This document shows positions 18,860 to 26,590 of a DNA stretch of 64,000 bases, piece after piece. Origin of the DNA: Deinococcales bacterium (GTDB taxonomy: Bacteria > Deinococcota > Deinococci > Deinococcales > JAAFIG01); contig JAAFIG010000023.1 of assembly GCA_013298595.1 (NCBI GenBank), forward strand, positions 1-64,000, in the 5' to 3' direction. The notes under the pieces were generated by a model that saw nothing but the letters and a program-made list of their open reading frames with translations, was not told where the DNA came from and did no database searches. Position numbers and translations under genes: made by a program. Position 1 is the first letter of the stretch. Every line of letters starts with the position of its first letter.

Positions 18860-18870
18860 TAGAATGCGTT
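18860..18870 (+). promoter_or_regulatory. -10 element TAGAAT of leaderless dehydrogenase gene
   Basis: TAGAAT at 18860-18865 is followed by GCGTT and the ATG at 18871. There is no ribosome binding site, and the terminator ends only a few bases upstream. Confidence 0.55.
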
Positions 18871-19818
18871 ATGCAAATCCTTGTACCAAACTCGGTACCT
18901 TTTAGCCTTGAAGGTTTACCACTTGAAGTTGTGAAATTCGACCCTCGAGCCGATGATTTGAGTGCATTTAACAGCGAAGCTTTGGTTTGGTGGGGCATTC
19001 CCCCGCGTATCCTCGAGACGTTATTACAAATGCCTAAATTGCAGTGGTTACAAACTTTAACGGCGGGTGTGGATCATGTTTTGCGGTTGCAACCTCGAGC
19101 TGAAATTACCATTTGTAACGGACGAGGTTTACACGATGCACCGACAGCGGAACTAGCGGTGAGTTTATTGTTATCAGCTACACGGCGCTTACATCATTTC
19201 CGTGATGCCCAACGCAAAAACCTTTGGGATAAAACTGCGTATAACCAAGCGCTGACAAGCCAAACCATGCTGACCCTCGAGGGAGCAAAGGTACTGATTG
19301 TTGGTATGGGCAGCATCGGCAGCGAAATTGCAAAGCGCTTAGCGCCATTTGGTTGTCATATCGAAGGCATTGCCCGAAAAAGTGGTACTCGAGAAGGCTA
19401 TAAGGTGCATGCCCTTGAGCAAATGGATGCTGTGCTTGCCAATTTTGATGCCATTATTTTAGTACTGCCAGACACCCCAGAAACCCACGGTTTTATTTCG
19501 AGCCAGCGCTTAACCACAATGAAACGTGGTGCGTGGTTGGTCAATGTTGGACGTGGCAGTGCGATTATCGAAACCGATTTAATTGCCGCACTCGAGTCAG
19601 GGCAGCTGGGCGGTGCGGCCCTCGATGTCACCCAAACCGAACCGCTGCCAGAAACTTCACCCCTTTGGCAACTCGAGAATCTGATTCTCACACCGCATAT
19701 TGCAGGTGGCGGACCAAATTTTTATCAGAAAGCTGAAAGTTTACTGCGCCGCAATGCCGAAAAATTTGTTGCAGGCACAACACTCGAGAATATGATCAGT
19801 CGTAGTAAGGGCTATTAA
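18871..19818 (+). CDS. D-2-hydroxyacid dehydrogenase (NAD-dependent)
   Basis: The 315-residue enzyme is of the D-isomer-specific 2-hydroxyacid dehydrogenase family. It shows LQTLTAGVDHVL, the NAD-binding VLIVGMGSIGSEIAKRLAPFG (GxGxxG, landmarks only), the Arg-containing LVNVGRGSAI, the Glu region ALDVTQTEPLP and the catalytic His in LTPHIAGGG. Substrates of the family include glycerate, lactate, glyoxylate and phosphoglycerate; the exact one is unknown. The ATG at 18871 is chosen because MQILVPN begins the Rossmann-like first strand and TAGAAT sits just upstream; the longer frame runs back into the terminator. Confidence 0.9.
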   Translation: MQILVPNSVPFSLEGLPLEVVKFDPRADDLSAFNSEALVWWGIPPRILETLLQMPKLQWLQTLTAGVDHVLRLQPRAEITICNGRGLHDAPTAELAVSLLLSATRRLHHFRDAQRKNLWDKTAYNQALTSQTMLTLEGAKVLIVGMGSIGSEIAKRLAPFGCHIEGIARKSGTREGYKVHALEQMDAVLANFDAIILVLPDTPETHGFISSQRLTTMKRGAWLVNVGRGSAIIETDLIAALESGQLGGAALDVTQTEPLPETSPLWQLENLILTPHIAGGGPNFYQKAESLLRRNAEKFVAGTTLENMISRSKGY

Positions 19819-19856
19819 ATTAGACTTCCTGTATCAGTACGATGTTATCAAAAATA

Positions 19857-19877
19857 GCGCGAACACAAAGTTCGCGC
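19857..19877. repeat. Dispersed GCGAAC-type palindromic repeat, copy 1
   Basis: GCGCGAAC, ACAAA loop, GTTCGCGC: a perfect 8-base-pair stem. It shares the core GCGAACACA(A/G)AG with elements at 31438, 32361 and 50072, all just after gene ends. Confidence 0.6.
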
Positions 19878-19905
19878 CCTACAAAACCCCATGCACTTAA
19901 CGTAG

Positions 19906-19933
19906 GGGTGATGACAAGCATCACCCTGTTTTA
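19906..19933 (+). terminator. Probable terminator of the dehydrogenase gene
   Basis: GGGTGATG and CATCACCC form an 8-base-pair stem with a 5-base loop followed by TGTTTTAGG. Confidence 0.65.
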
Positions 19934-19989
19934 GGCAACGAAAATTATTTAGACATGAGGTCTATTGTTGCTACGCCGTTTGGCGTAGG

Positions 19990-20018
19990 TTGCACAATTG
20001 TGTTTGGCTTAGTACACT
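19990..20018 (+). promoter_or_regulatory. Promoter of an orphan attenuation unit
   Basis: TTGCAC, exactly 17 bases, and TACACT form the best-spaced promoter in the window. It drives the 29-residue leader peptide at 20052. A small hairpin (CTACGCC/GGCGTAG) lies just upstream at about 19970-19988. Confidence 0.7.
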
Positions 20019-20051
20019 TGGCGTACACATTCAGCAAAAGGAGTGGTGCAG

Positions 20052-20141
20052 ATGAACAACCTCAAACAAAATCGTAGAGACTTAACTGCATTGCTTATTC
20101 GTGTCCTTGCCGATCCAATTTTTATTGCCGTCCCCATCTAG
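20052..20141 (+). CDS. 29-residue branched-chain-rich leader peptide
   Basis: The peptide begins MNNLKQNRRDLTALLIRV and continues LADPIFIAVPI. Its ribosome binding site is AAAAGGAG, and ATG 20052 is the only sensible start. The second half is dominated by Leu, Ile, Val and Ala, as in leader peptides of ilv and leu operons, which sense charging of branched-chain tRNAs through ribosome stalling; LTALLIRV even resembles the start of the E. coli ilvG leader. A terminator hairpin follows 20 bases after the stop. No ilv or leu biosynthetic gene follows within the window, so what is regulated is unclear. Confidence 0.65.
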   Translation: MNNLKQNRRDLTALLIRVLADPIFIAVPI

Positions 20142-20161
20142 GTTTTATTTGTACCTAATGA

Positions 20162-20190
20162 CCTCGGCAAATACCAGCCGAGGTTTTTTG
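20162..20190 (+). terminator. Attenuator-type terminator after the leader peptide
   Basis: CCTCGGC, an 8-base loop and GCCGAGG are followed by TTTTTTG. A second small stem-loop, TAGGT/ACCTA at about 20139-20157, lies between the leader stop and this hairpin and could be part of an alternative structure. Confidence 0.75.
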
Positions 20191-20208
20191 CTTTGAAAGG
20201 AGCATTCC

Positions 20209-20358
20209 ATGAACAACATATTTGTAAGAGAAACCGCTCGAGGTTCACAGAACCCAACCGCGACAAACAACTTTGTTCTCATCCGCGTCACGCTCCGCGC
20301 CCCTGAGCGTCCCAGACACCATGAATTACTTACTACCTACTCAACGTATCGTGACTGA
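20209..20358 (+). CDS. Small ORF (49 residues) after the attenuator, unknown
   Basis: It starts at an ATG with a strong AAAGGAG site 6 bases upstream and, like the leader peptide, opens with MNN (MNNIFVRETARGSQNPT). Its middle, NNFVLIRVTLRAPERPRHHE, uses codons (CTC, GTC, CGC, CCC) that are uncommon in neighbouring genes. No family is recognised. It may be a real small protein, a second leader-like peptide, or the remnant of a larger gene that once followed the attenuator. Confidence 0.4.
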   Translation: MNNIFVRETARGSQNPTATNNFVLIRVTLRAPERPRHHELLTTYSTYRD

Positions 20359-20476
20359 AACCACTGTCTCGCGTCATCTCGAGCGTGGACTCGAGGTGCT
20401 GGTGACTCCTACGCCACTGAAAAGTGCTTGGAGTTTAACGAAAACAAAAGCCAAAAAAGAAAAAGCTGGGGCTTGA
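20321..20476 (+). CDS. Small ORF (51 residues), basic C-terminus, unknown
   Basis: It begins at ATG 20321, overlaps the previous small ORF in another frame by 38 bases and ends inside the loop of the following terminator. The product reads MNYLLPTQRIVTETT at the start and ends with a Lys-rich tail (KTKAKKEKAGA). It contains two CTC-GAG (Leu-Glu) pairs. No clear ribosome binding site is present and no family is recognised; translation could be coupled to the preceding ORF. Confidence 0.35.
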   Translation: MNYLLPTQRIVTETTVSRHLERGLEVLVTPTPLKSAWSLTKTKAKKEKAGA

Positions 20477-20490
20477 TGCCCCAGCTTTTT
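20461..20490. terminator. Bidirectional terminator
   Basis: AAAAGCTGGGGC and GCCCCAGCTTTT form a perfect 12-base-pair stem with a 5-base loop, A-rich on the left and T-rich on the right. It ends the attenuation unit and can also serve the convergent gene at 20518. Confidence 0.9.
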
Positions 20491-20500
20491 GATACCACTC

Positions 20501-20540
20501 GTGTCCAAGGGTCGCTTTTAGTGTCCGAGAGTTGCTTTAC
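20501..20540. repeat. Imperfect tandem repeat spanning the stop of the 20518 gene
   Basis: Two 20-base units, 20501-20520 and 20521-20540, share GTGTCC-AG-GT-GCTTT with few differences. The reverse-strand stop codon lies at the junction (20518-20520). Confidence 0.65.
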
Positions 20541-21717
20541 GAATCGAACGCAAGTCCTTGCTGGCACTGACCCAGTTACTGAGTAAAGCAGCAATACCCC
20601 AACCAATCATAGGCAATAACAGACCAAGGAAGAATGCGGCAAAAATCATTGCCCATTCAGTTAGGCTTGGTTCAAATTTTGCAGCCACTAACAAAGCTGC
20701 TGATAAAAACGCGCAACTGGCAGCAAAAATGAGTGATAATATCCGCAACCAACGGGCAACTATCTCCATGCTGCCACTTTGGTCGCCTAAACGTACTTGG
20801 CGTACATTATTGTTATTTTTGGCTTCCTTAGGTGCTTTGGTATCTAAGGCGGTGCTGGCATCCATGATTTCGCCACTCCACTCACCACTGGCACTCGAGG
20901 GCACCATAATACCTGTAGCAGATACCCCAGAGTCGCTGGCTTTGACATTGATTGGAGCTGGTGGTGCTCCCCAATTATCTCCACTGACTTTTTGTGCGGC
21001 ATTACGGGCTAAATCGGCAAAGGGGTCTATCGCATCTTTGGCTGGTGGAAACACAGGCGCGGGGGCAGGAATCATTGCCGAGGGGTTGAGTAAGCCTGGC
21101 ATACTGCCTGATTTGGTTGGGTTGAGTTCGGCTTCTAAATCTGCCCAAGAATCGCTGACACGGTTTCTGTTAGGCAAATCAGGTGGGATTTCAAATGTTT
21201 GTTTTTCAGGCGTCCAAGCACCAGATGCGGGTGAATCCCAGTCAGCTGCAGCCGCTTGTGGCGCAGCCCAAGCATCCGAAGATGTTGTTACAGTTGGTAC
21301 ATCATCCCAATCGGTTGCAGCCAGTGGTGCATCGGCAATTGGTGGCGTAGCAATTGGTTCAGGTGGTGGCGCTGGTTCAGCAGCTCGAGCAGGTGGCATT
21401 TCTGATCCTGTAACACTGGTTTTGGCTCGAGCGATAGCCCCTTTAACAGCTTCAAAAAAGAATTTTAATTCGCTTAAATCAAAGCCTTTAATGCTGCCTT
21501 CGATGAGGGCTTCGTTGGGTGAACGTACATTAAGTTCACCTGTTTTAGCGGTTTTGACATTGACAATTTCGCGTAATTTGGCTTTTTGTAAACCTGCTTG
21601 ATCAAAATACAAAAGTTCTCGTTTTGTAATTAGTAAGGTTTTGCCATTTTGTCCATCTAATCGAGTTTCGATGTCATCGGCGGCAATTCCAGCGTTTTGT
21701 AAGTGTTCATCAATCAT
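20518..21717 (-). CDS. Membrane protein with PH-like N-terminus and Ala/Pro-rich linker, unknown
   Basis: The 399-residue product has three parts. Residues 1-105 alternate short strands (ETRLDGQNGKTLLITKRELL, REIVNVKTAKTGELNV, EGSIKGFDLSELKFFF) like a bacterial PH-type domain. Residues 105-300 are Ala/Pro/Ser/Asp-rich and probably disordered, with repeated Asp-Trp motifs (TDWDDVP, ADWDSP, DSWADLEAELNP, DNWGAPP). Residues 315-385 hold two transmembrane segments (ILSLIFAASCAFLSAALLVA and MIFAAFFLGLLLPMIGWGIAA). AAGGGGG is placed 8 bases before the ATG at 21717. I recognise no named family; a membrane-tethered scaffold is my guess. Confidence 0.7.
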   Translation of the reverse strand: MIDEHLQNAGIAADDIETRLDGQNGKTLLITKRELLYFDQAGLQKAKLREIVNVKTAKTGELNVRSPNEALIEGSIKGFDLSELKFFFEAVKGAIARAKTSVTGSEMPPARAAEPAPPPEPIATPPIADAPLAATDWDDVPTVTTSSDAWAAPQAAAADWDSPASGAWTPEKQTFEIPPDLPNRNRVSDSWADLEAELNPTKSGSMPGLLNPSAMIPAPAPVFPPAKDAIDPFADLARNAAQKVSGDNWGAPPAPINVKASDSGVSATGIMVPSSASGEWSGEIMDASTALDTKAPKEAKNNNNVRQVRLGDQSGSMEIVARWLRILSLIFAASCAFLSAALLVAAKFEPSLTEWAMIFAAFFLGLLLPMIGWGIAALLSNWVSASKDLRSIRKATLGH

Positions 21718-21952
21718 GATACTGCCCCCTTAGATTTGCTCAGAGCGATTACGAAATTGTTTCCCATGCCGATTAGTATAGCAAGTTCCGTGTCTCACCG
21801 CTCTGTTTCATAAGCTTGAGGTCACATCTGCCGATGTAATCAAAATTTGGGCAAGATGTATTTGTGCCAAGTTTGGATCATGTCAAACTTGATGGCATGG
21901 GTTTTAGCTACTTTTTTTATGTTTTTTTGGTTTGTAATTTATCAGACAGAAA
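21718..21952. other. 235-base divergent intergenic region
   Basis: Lies between the membrane-protein gene and the tetR operator. It is T-rich towards the right and has no CTCGAG. No ORF or structured RNA is evident apart from the ribosome binding site of the left gene. Confidence 0.4.
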
Positions 21953-21993
21953 ACCGTCTACTCAGACGGTAATATACCGTCCGAGTAGACGGT
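21953..21993. promoter_or_regulatory. Double palindromic operator upstream of tetR
   Basis: Two 18-base palindromes lie 5 bases apart: ACCGTCT-ACTC-AGACGGT (21953-21970) and ACCGTC-CGAGTA-GACGGT (21976-21993). Together they form a 41-base near-perfect palindrome ending 4 bases before the tetR ATG. TAATAT or TATACC inside it may be the -10. Binding by the adjacent TetR-family protein and autoregulation of the operon are very likely. Confidence 0.85.
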
Positions 21994-21997
21994 AATT

Positions 21998-22546
21998 ATG
22001 CGAAAAAATAATCCTCAAGCCACCAAAGAACTGCTATTACAAGCTGCTGCCAAGGTAATTCTCGAGCGTGGTGCAAACAATCTGACCTTAGAAGCAGTTG
22101 CCAGTACCGCCAAAATAAGCAAAGGCGGTTTGTTACATCACTTCCCTACCAAAGAAGTTTTACTAACGGGTTTAGTCCAACAACTGATAGGTGTTTTTGT
22201 GTACTGTATCGAAAAAGAACTGGCATCCGAACCAAAAAAATCTGGGCGCTGGACTCGAGCCTACATCCGTGCCACATTCAACCCAAGTCCTGATGAAAAA
22301 CATTTAACCACCGCCTTAGCCAGCATCATTAGCGCCTACCCAGTACTACTTGATGCTTTAGAAACCAGTTTTGCTTTTGCCGAAAAAAACATTCTGGCTG
22401 ATGGCTTAAAACCCGCTCGAGCTACTGCTATTCGGTTAGCTTGCGATGGACTGTGGTTTAGCGAACTAACAGGCATGATTACCCTGCCAGAACCACTACG
22501 AAGCGAATTACTCGAGGAACTGATTGCTTGGACAAAAAACGCTTAA
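21998..22546 (+). CDS. TetR-family transcriptional repressor
   Basis: The 182-residue product has the TetR helix-turn-helix at residues 8-55 (KELLLQAAAKVILERGANNL, then LEAVASTAKISKGGLLHHFPTKEVLL by landmarks) and an all-helical C-terminal ligand domain. The conserved GLLHHF block and the length are typical. The ATG lies 4 bases from a double palindromic operator, so autorepression is expected, with release by a compound exported by the MFS protein two genes downstream. The next gene begins 8 bases after the stop with AAAGGAG, making a three-gene operon. Confidence 0.93.
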   Translation: MRKNNPQATKELLLQAAAKVILERGANNLTLEAVASTAKISKGGLLHHFPTKEVLLTGLVQQLIGVFVYCIEKELASEPKKSGRWTRAYIRATFNPSPDEKHLTTALASIISAYPVLLDALETSFAFAEKNILADGLKPARATAIRLACDGLWFSELTGMITLPEPLRSELLEELIAWTKNA

Positions 22547-22554
22547 AGGAGTGT

Positions 22555-22953
22555 ATGAAAACCTTAAAACCATTTTTTCTTGTCACCGATATTGCTTTTA
22601 TTGTTTACTGGACAATCAGTGCTTTGCAGTTGATTCCACCCCAATTTTTATACTCGGATTACAACAACCCGATTTTACTGGCTTGGAATTGGTCTTTTTT
22701 GCCATTGGATTTATTGATTAGTGCCACAGGATTTGCTGCACTTTGGGCATACCAGCGTCGGCTCGAGATTTGGCATTCACTCGCCATTATTTCTTTGGTT
22801 TTGACCTTTACATCTGGCTTAAATGCCATTGCTTTCTGGATTATTCGCCATGATTTTGATCTAACATGGTGGCTACCTAATTTGTATTTAATGCTTTACC
22901 CATTGTTTTTTATACCGCACTTACTCAAACAAAGCAGCCAAAATTTTACCTAA
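22555..22953 (+). CDS. YvaD-like small membrane protein (DUF5360 type)
   Basis: The 132-residue protein has four hydrophobic segments (FLVTDIAFIVYWTISAL; WSFLPLDLLISATGFAALWA; LAIISLVLTFTSGLNAIAFW; LYLMLYPLFFIPHLL). The pattern, including the LDLLISATG region and WW-x-PN-x-YLMLYPL, resembles the YvaD family. In Bacillus subtilis yvaD lies with a TetR gene (yvaF) and a small efflux gene (yvaE), and here it lies between tetR and an MFS exporter, which supports a role in the efflux unit. The start at 22555 follows AAAGGAGTGT. The family assignment is from memory of pattern and context. Confidence 0.7.
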   Translation: MKTLKPFFLVTDIAFIVYWTISALQLIPPQFLYSDYNNPILLAWNWSFLPLDLLISATGFAALWAYQRRLEIWHSLAIISLVLTFTSGLNAIAFWIIRHDFDLTWWLPNLYLMLYPLFFIPHLLKQSSQNFT

Positions 22954-22962
22954 AGGATACCT

Positions 22963-24219
22963 ATGAAACAAAACACTTCAACACCACTCGAGATAAATAC
23001 CCTAAGCAATTGGAAACCACGTTTTTTTAGTATCTGGATTGGACAAGCCTTGTCCTTAGTTGGTAGTGCTTTAACCCAATTTGTACTGCTTTGGTGGATT
23101 ACTAAAACTACCAATTCCTCGAGTGCCTTAGCCATCGCAGGAGTCATGGGTTTACTCCCACAAGCCATTCTTGGACCACTTGGAGGCACCCTTGCCGATC
23201 GGCTCAACCGACGCGTCATTATGATTGCTGCTGACAGCATCAGTGCTATCGCCATGATTGTGCTGGTTTACTTATTCTCGAGTAACCAAATTCAACTCTG
23301 GCACATTTACAGCCTGATGTTCTTACGCTCGAGTATGCAGGCATTTCAGAGTCCAGCCGCTGCTGCCAGTACCAGTCTGCTCGTACCCGCCGATTGGTTA
23401 CCTCGAGTAGCAGGTATGAATCAAGCCATGCAAGGCATTATGACCATTGCAGCCGCACCACTTGGTGCTTTGGCATTGGCATTTTTACCATTTCAAGGTG
23501 CACTGATGATTGATGTAGTCACAGCCATACTTGGCATTGTGCCCTTACTTTTTTATGCCGTGCCACAAATACCACGGCTTGAAGCAACCACCAGTATGTG
23601 GACAGATTTTCGTGAAGGTGTTGCATATGTCACACAAAGACGTGGTTTACTGATGTTGTACGGCTTACTTGGTTTAGTGGTACTGACAATCATGCCCACT
23701 TTTTCGTTAACACCCTTGCTGGTCACACAGTATTTTCGTGGTGGTGTCAACGAAGTTGCCTTAATGGAAGGACTGGCTGGTATTGGCATGATTGCTGGCG
23801 GAGTGCTGATTACAATCAATCCATTATTCAAAAAACGCATTATTACTTTACTGGTTTCATTTGCGATTTCCTGTGGCACTGTTGCACTCACTGCCTTAGC
23901 ACCAAGCAATGCTTTATGGTTAGCTGTTATTTGGTGGACACTCAGTGGCATAACCTTTTCGACAGGCAATGCCCCAATGACCGCGATTTTACAAACCACT
24001 GTACCCAATCAAATACAAGGACGCGTCTTATCTTTAATGAATACAGTGATGGGATTAGCCGGACCGATTGGTTTAGCCATCGCAGGACCACTTGGCGATG
24101 CGATTGGTGTGCGTGGCGTATTTATTGTAGGCGGAACATTATCCGCCCTTGTTTGCGTACTCGGTTTTTTCTCGAGTCACTTAATGAATATTGAATCTGC
24201 TACTACCAAATCCGTTTAG
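22963..24219 (+). CDS. MFS efflux transporter, DHA3-like
   Basis: The 418-residue transporter has about twelve transmembrane segments. The DHA3 (macrolide/multidrug) family signature is visible: FFSIWIGQALSLVGSALTQF, then GPLGGTLADRLNRR, FLRSSMQAFQSPAAAAS, and the second-half AAPLGALALAFLPF and MNTVMGLAGPIGLAIAGPLG. It should export a hydrophobic compound using the proton gradient. AAAGGATACCT precedes the ATG. It is the last gene of the tetR operon; its stop overlaps that of the convergent phoU by 4 bases. CTCGAG is absent for about 770 bases in its middle. Confidence 0.9.
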   Translation: MKQNTSTPLEINTLSNWKPRFFSIWIGQALSLVGSALTQFVLLWWITKTTNSSSALAIAGVMGLLPQAILGPLGGTLADRLNRRVIMIAADSISAIAMIVLVYLFSSNQIQLWHIYSLMFLRSSMQAFQSPAAAASTSLLVPADWLPRVAGMNQAMQGIMTIAAAPLGALALAFLPFQGALMIDVVTAILGIVPLLFYAVPQIPRLEATTSMWTDFREGVAYVTQRRGLLMLYGLLGLVVLTIMPTFSLTPLLVTQYFRGGVNEVALMEGLAGIGMIAGGVLITINPLFKKRIITLLVSFAISCGTVALTALAPSNALWLAVIWWTLSGITFSTGNAPMTAILQTTVPNQIQGRVLSLMNTVMGLAGPIGLAIAGPLGDAIGVRGVFIVGGTLSALVCVLGFFSSHLMNIESATTKSV

Positions 24220-24881
24220 CCTTCAGTAGGAGGATCATTTGCCACTCGAGCACCTGTGAGCCAATACCCAAGCCGATCTGCCAGATTCTCGATATGATCG
24301 CCAATGCGCTGCAAAGACCGTCCGACGCGCAGTAATGCCAGTGCTTTGGTAATGGTGCGTGGGTCTTCGAGCATATACGTAACCAATTCTCGTTGGGTTT
24401 GTTCGTACAAATCATCTATTTCGCTATCCATTTCGGCAGCGGTGCGTGCCACAGCAACATCTTGTTCAGTAAAAGCTCGGGAAGCAAGCTCGAGCATGGT
24501 TTTTAATTTACTCAGCATCAACCCAAAATTGACATAGCGTTTTAAAGGTGGTTCGGCTGCTAATAAACGCCCATCATCGGCAACATGGACTGCGTAATCG
24601 CCGATGCGCTCGAGATCAGATAAGCTTTTAAGCACAGCCGCAATAAATCGTAAATCCTTTGCTACAGGTTGATGCAAAGCAATCACTCGTAAGGTTTCGG
24701 TTTCTAGTTTAACCTCGAGTTCGTCTACACTTTTATCCATATCGTGCACTTGTTGCACTGCTTCGATTTTGCCCTCGAGCAAAACACTGCCAGCTAAGTT
24801 TAATTGTTCACCAACTTGCGAAATCATGCGAATAAAATCGGCTCGTAAGGTTCGTAGATCTCGTTCTAAAGCTTCACGCAT
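24216..24881 (-). CDS. phoU: Phosphate signalling regulator PhoU
   Basis: The 221-residue protein has two repeated PhoU three-helix units. The diagnostic metal-binding segments are visible: RVIALHQPVAKDLRFIAAVL with LERIGDYAVHVAD in the first half, and ALALLRVGRSLQRIGDHIENLAD in the second (ERIGDYA and QRIGDHI contain the family E/Q-R-I-G-D motif). PhoU links the Pst transporter to PhoR and restrains the response when phosphate is ample. The start at 24881 follows AGAGGT. It lies 54 bases after the histidine-kinase gene in a PhoB-PhoR-PhoU order; no pst genes are in the window. Confidence 0.93.
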   Translation of the reverse strand: MREALERDLRTLRADFIRMISQVGEQLNLAGSVLLEGKIEAVQQVHDMDKSVDELEVKLETETLRVIALHQPVAKDLRFIAAVLKSLSDLERIGDYAVHVADDGRLLAAEPPLKRYVNFGLMLSKLKTMLELASRAFTEQDVAVARTAAEMDSEIDDLYEQTQRELVTYMLEDPRTITKALALLRVGRSLQRIGDHIENLADRLGYWLTGARVANDPPTEG

Positions 24882-24935
24882 TGAGTACCTCTTTCTTGTC
24901 ACGCATTTTACGCTGTTCAGCAGGTAAACAGCCAC

Positions 24936-25853
24936 CTAAGCCATTGGCACAGTGAACCAGAATTCATTACCAGCATAATGAGCTTGGTACGCCGCCCCAA
25001 CTTCGCCACCCCAAGCACGGACAATTGAGCGCACAATGTACAAACCCATACCGCTACCTCGAGATTGCATACTACGGCGATGGGCTTCAAAAATACCACT
25101 ATAATCTGCTAATTCTGTACCTTGGTCACGAACTCCGACTCGCCAGAAAGTGTCTTGTTGCAGCACATCAACCCGAATCAAACCAGGGTTTGGTGCGTGT
25201 CGAGCAGCATTTTCAATTAAATTCAGCAACACTTGCAACAGTTTATCTGGGTCGCAACGCACCAAAACATTGGTATCCACATTTAGCTCGAGTTGAACTT
25301 CTCGGCGTTGCAATTCCTCAGCTGTTAAACGCTGCACCCGTTCGATACTCTCGAGCAGCCTAAAAGTTCGTTCGGCATGAGGGCGAAACCCCACAGTTAA
25401 ATCCTCGACCAAACGCACCAAACGCTCAACTTCAAGTAAACTCATCTGCACAAAGGAACTGCGGGTTTCGGCTGGTGGTTCAAGGGCTAATGCCTCGAGT
25501 AAACTTTTTATAGCTGCGACAGGTGTGCGAAATTCGTGCGATAACACTGCCATCACATCGCGTAATTCGGCTTCGCGTTGACGGACTGCTGATATATCCT
25601 CGAGTAATAAAACACCTGCAAAAGCTTTGACCAGAAAAATTTTACCAGACAACTCGAGTTCAACCCGTCCACCTTCGATGGCTAAACGCTCTAAACGATG
25701 ATTGCGGAGCACTTCGATTAAACTGCGATTCTGAGCGCGTTCGGCAGGCATGGCAAAAACTTTTTCGGCAGCTGTATTTAAGCCAGTCACAACACCCGCC
25801 TTAAATAACACCACTGCTGTCTCGAGTGAATTTAAAGCAGTATTCGCATTCAT
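24936..25853 (-). CDS. Sensor histidine kinase, PhoR-like
   Basis: The 305-residue kinase has a short PAS-like N-terminal region (residues 1-85, NSLETAVVLFKAGVVTGLNT), a HisKA domain with the phosphoacceptor His in VLSHEFRTPVAAIKS near residue 105, and a HATPase_c domain with the N-box LLNLIENAARHAPN and the G-boxes VRDQGTEL and GSGMGLYIVRSIV. There is no transmembrane segment, so it is a cytoplasmic kinase, unlike classical PhoR. Its ATG overlaps the stop of the response-regulator gene (ATGA), giving translational coupling. Pairing with the regulator at 25850 and with PhoU implies phosphate control. Confidence 0.92.
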   Translation of the reverse strand: MNANTALNSLETAVVLFKAGVVTGLNTAAEKVFAMPAERAQNRSLIEVLRNHRLERLAIEGGRVELELSGKIFLVKAFAGVLLLEDISAVRQREAELRDVMAVLSHEFRTPVAAIKSLLEALALEPPAETRSSFVQMSLLEVERLVRLVEDLTVGFRPHAERTFRLLESIERVQRLTAEELQRREVQLELNVDTNVLVRCDPDKLLQVLLNLIENAARHAPNPGLIRVDVLQQDTFWRVGVRDQGTELADYSGIFEAHRRSMQSRGSGMGLYIVRSIVRAWGGEVGAAYQAHYAGNEFWFTVPMA

Positions 25854-26533
25854 GGTTCAGCTCGCATTCTGTAGCCTTTACCGCGCACAGTCTCGAGGTA
25901 CACCGAATCGGTTGGGTCGTCGCCAAGGTGCGCTCTGAGTTGGGTAATATGCTGATCTACGGTGCGTTCACCACCAATAAAATCGACACCCCAGACTTTA
26001 TCAAGTAATTCCTGACGAGTATAAACCCGTCCAGGGTGGGCTGCTAAAAATGCCAATAAATCAAATTCACGCCGTGTCAAATGCAATTCTTTTGCGGCAA
26101 AACTGGCTGTGCCAGCATCTAAATTGAGTTCTAGTAAACCCACTCGCAATGCCCCACGCACCCGATCCCCTGCCGAGCGACGCAACAACGCCCGCACTCG
26201 AGCGGCAAGTTCAGCTGCACTAAAGGGTTTAGTTAAGTAATCATCTGCACCTGCATCTAAACCCTCAACCCGATCCATTTCCGAAGCTCGAGCGGTCAAC
26301 ATCAGCACAGGTAACGCCGAAAAAGCACTTTCTCGTAAACGCCGCAACCAAGCAATACCAGGTTCGTCAGGCAGCATCCAATCTAAAACAATCACATCCA
26401 CACCAGCTAAAGCCTGCCATGCCTCGAGTGCAGACGCAAAAGCCCGAACCACATACCCAGAACGCTCGAGATGAAAACGTACTGCTTCACGCACCGAAGT
26501 TTCATCCTCTACTAGCAATACAGTAACAGCCAT
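25850..26533 (-). CDS. OmpR/PhoB-family response regulator
   Basis: The 227-residue regulator has a receiver domain (LLVEDETSVREAV; phosphoacceptor Asp in VIVLDWMLPDEPG near residue 53; LMLTARAS; DDYLTKPFS with the conserved Lys) and an OmpR-type winged helix (LHLTRREFDLLAFLAAHPGR, then VDQHITQLRAHLGD and VRGKGYRM). First gene of the three-gene operon with the kinase and phoU, so probably a PhoB equivalent that activates phosphate-starvation genes. TGTATAAAC lies just before the ATG and no ribosome binding site is seen, so it may be leaderless too. Confidence 0.93.
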   Translation of the reverse strand: MAVTVLLVEDETSVREAVRFHLERSGYVVRAFASALEAWQALAGVDVIVLDWMLPDEPGIAWLRRLRESAFSALPVLMLTARASEMDRVEGLDAGADDYLTKPFSAAELAARVRALLRRSAGDRVRGALRVGLLELNLDAGTASFAAKELHLTRREFDLLAFLAAHPGRVYTRQELLDKVWGVDFIGGERTVDQHITQLRAHLGDDPTDSVYLETVRGKGYRMRAEP

Positions 26534-26590
26534 TGTTTATACATTCTGCGGCAAACGTCATGGTTTTGTCAGCTGTTACCTAAGCACTGC

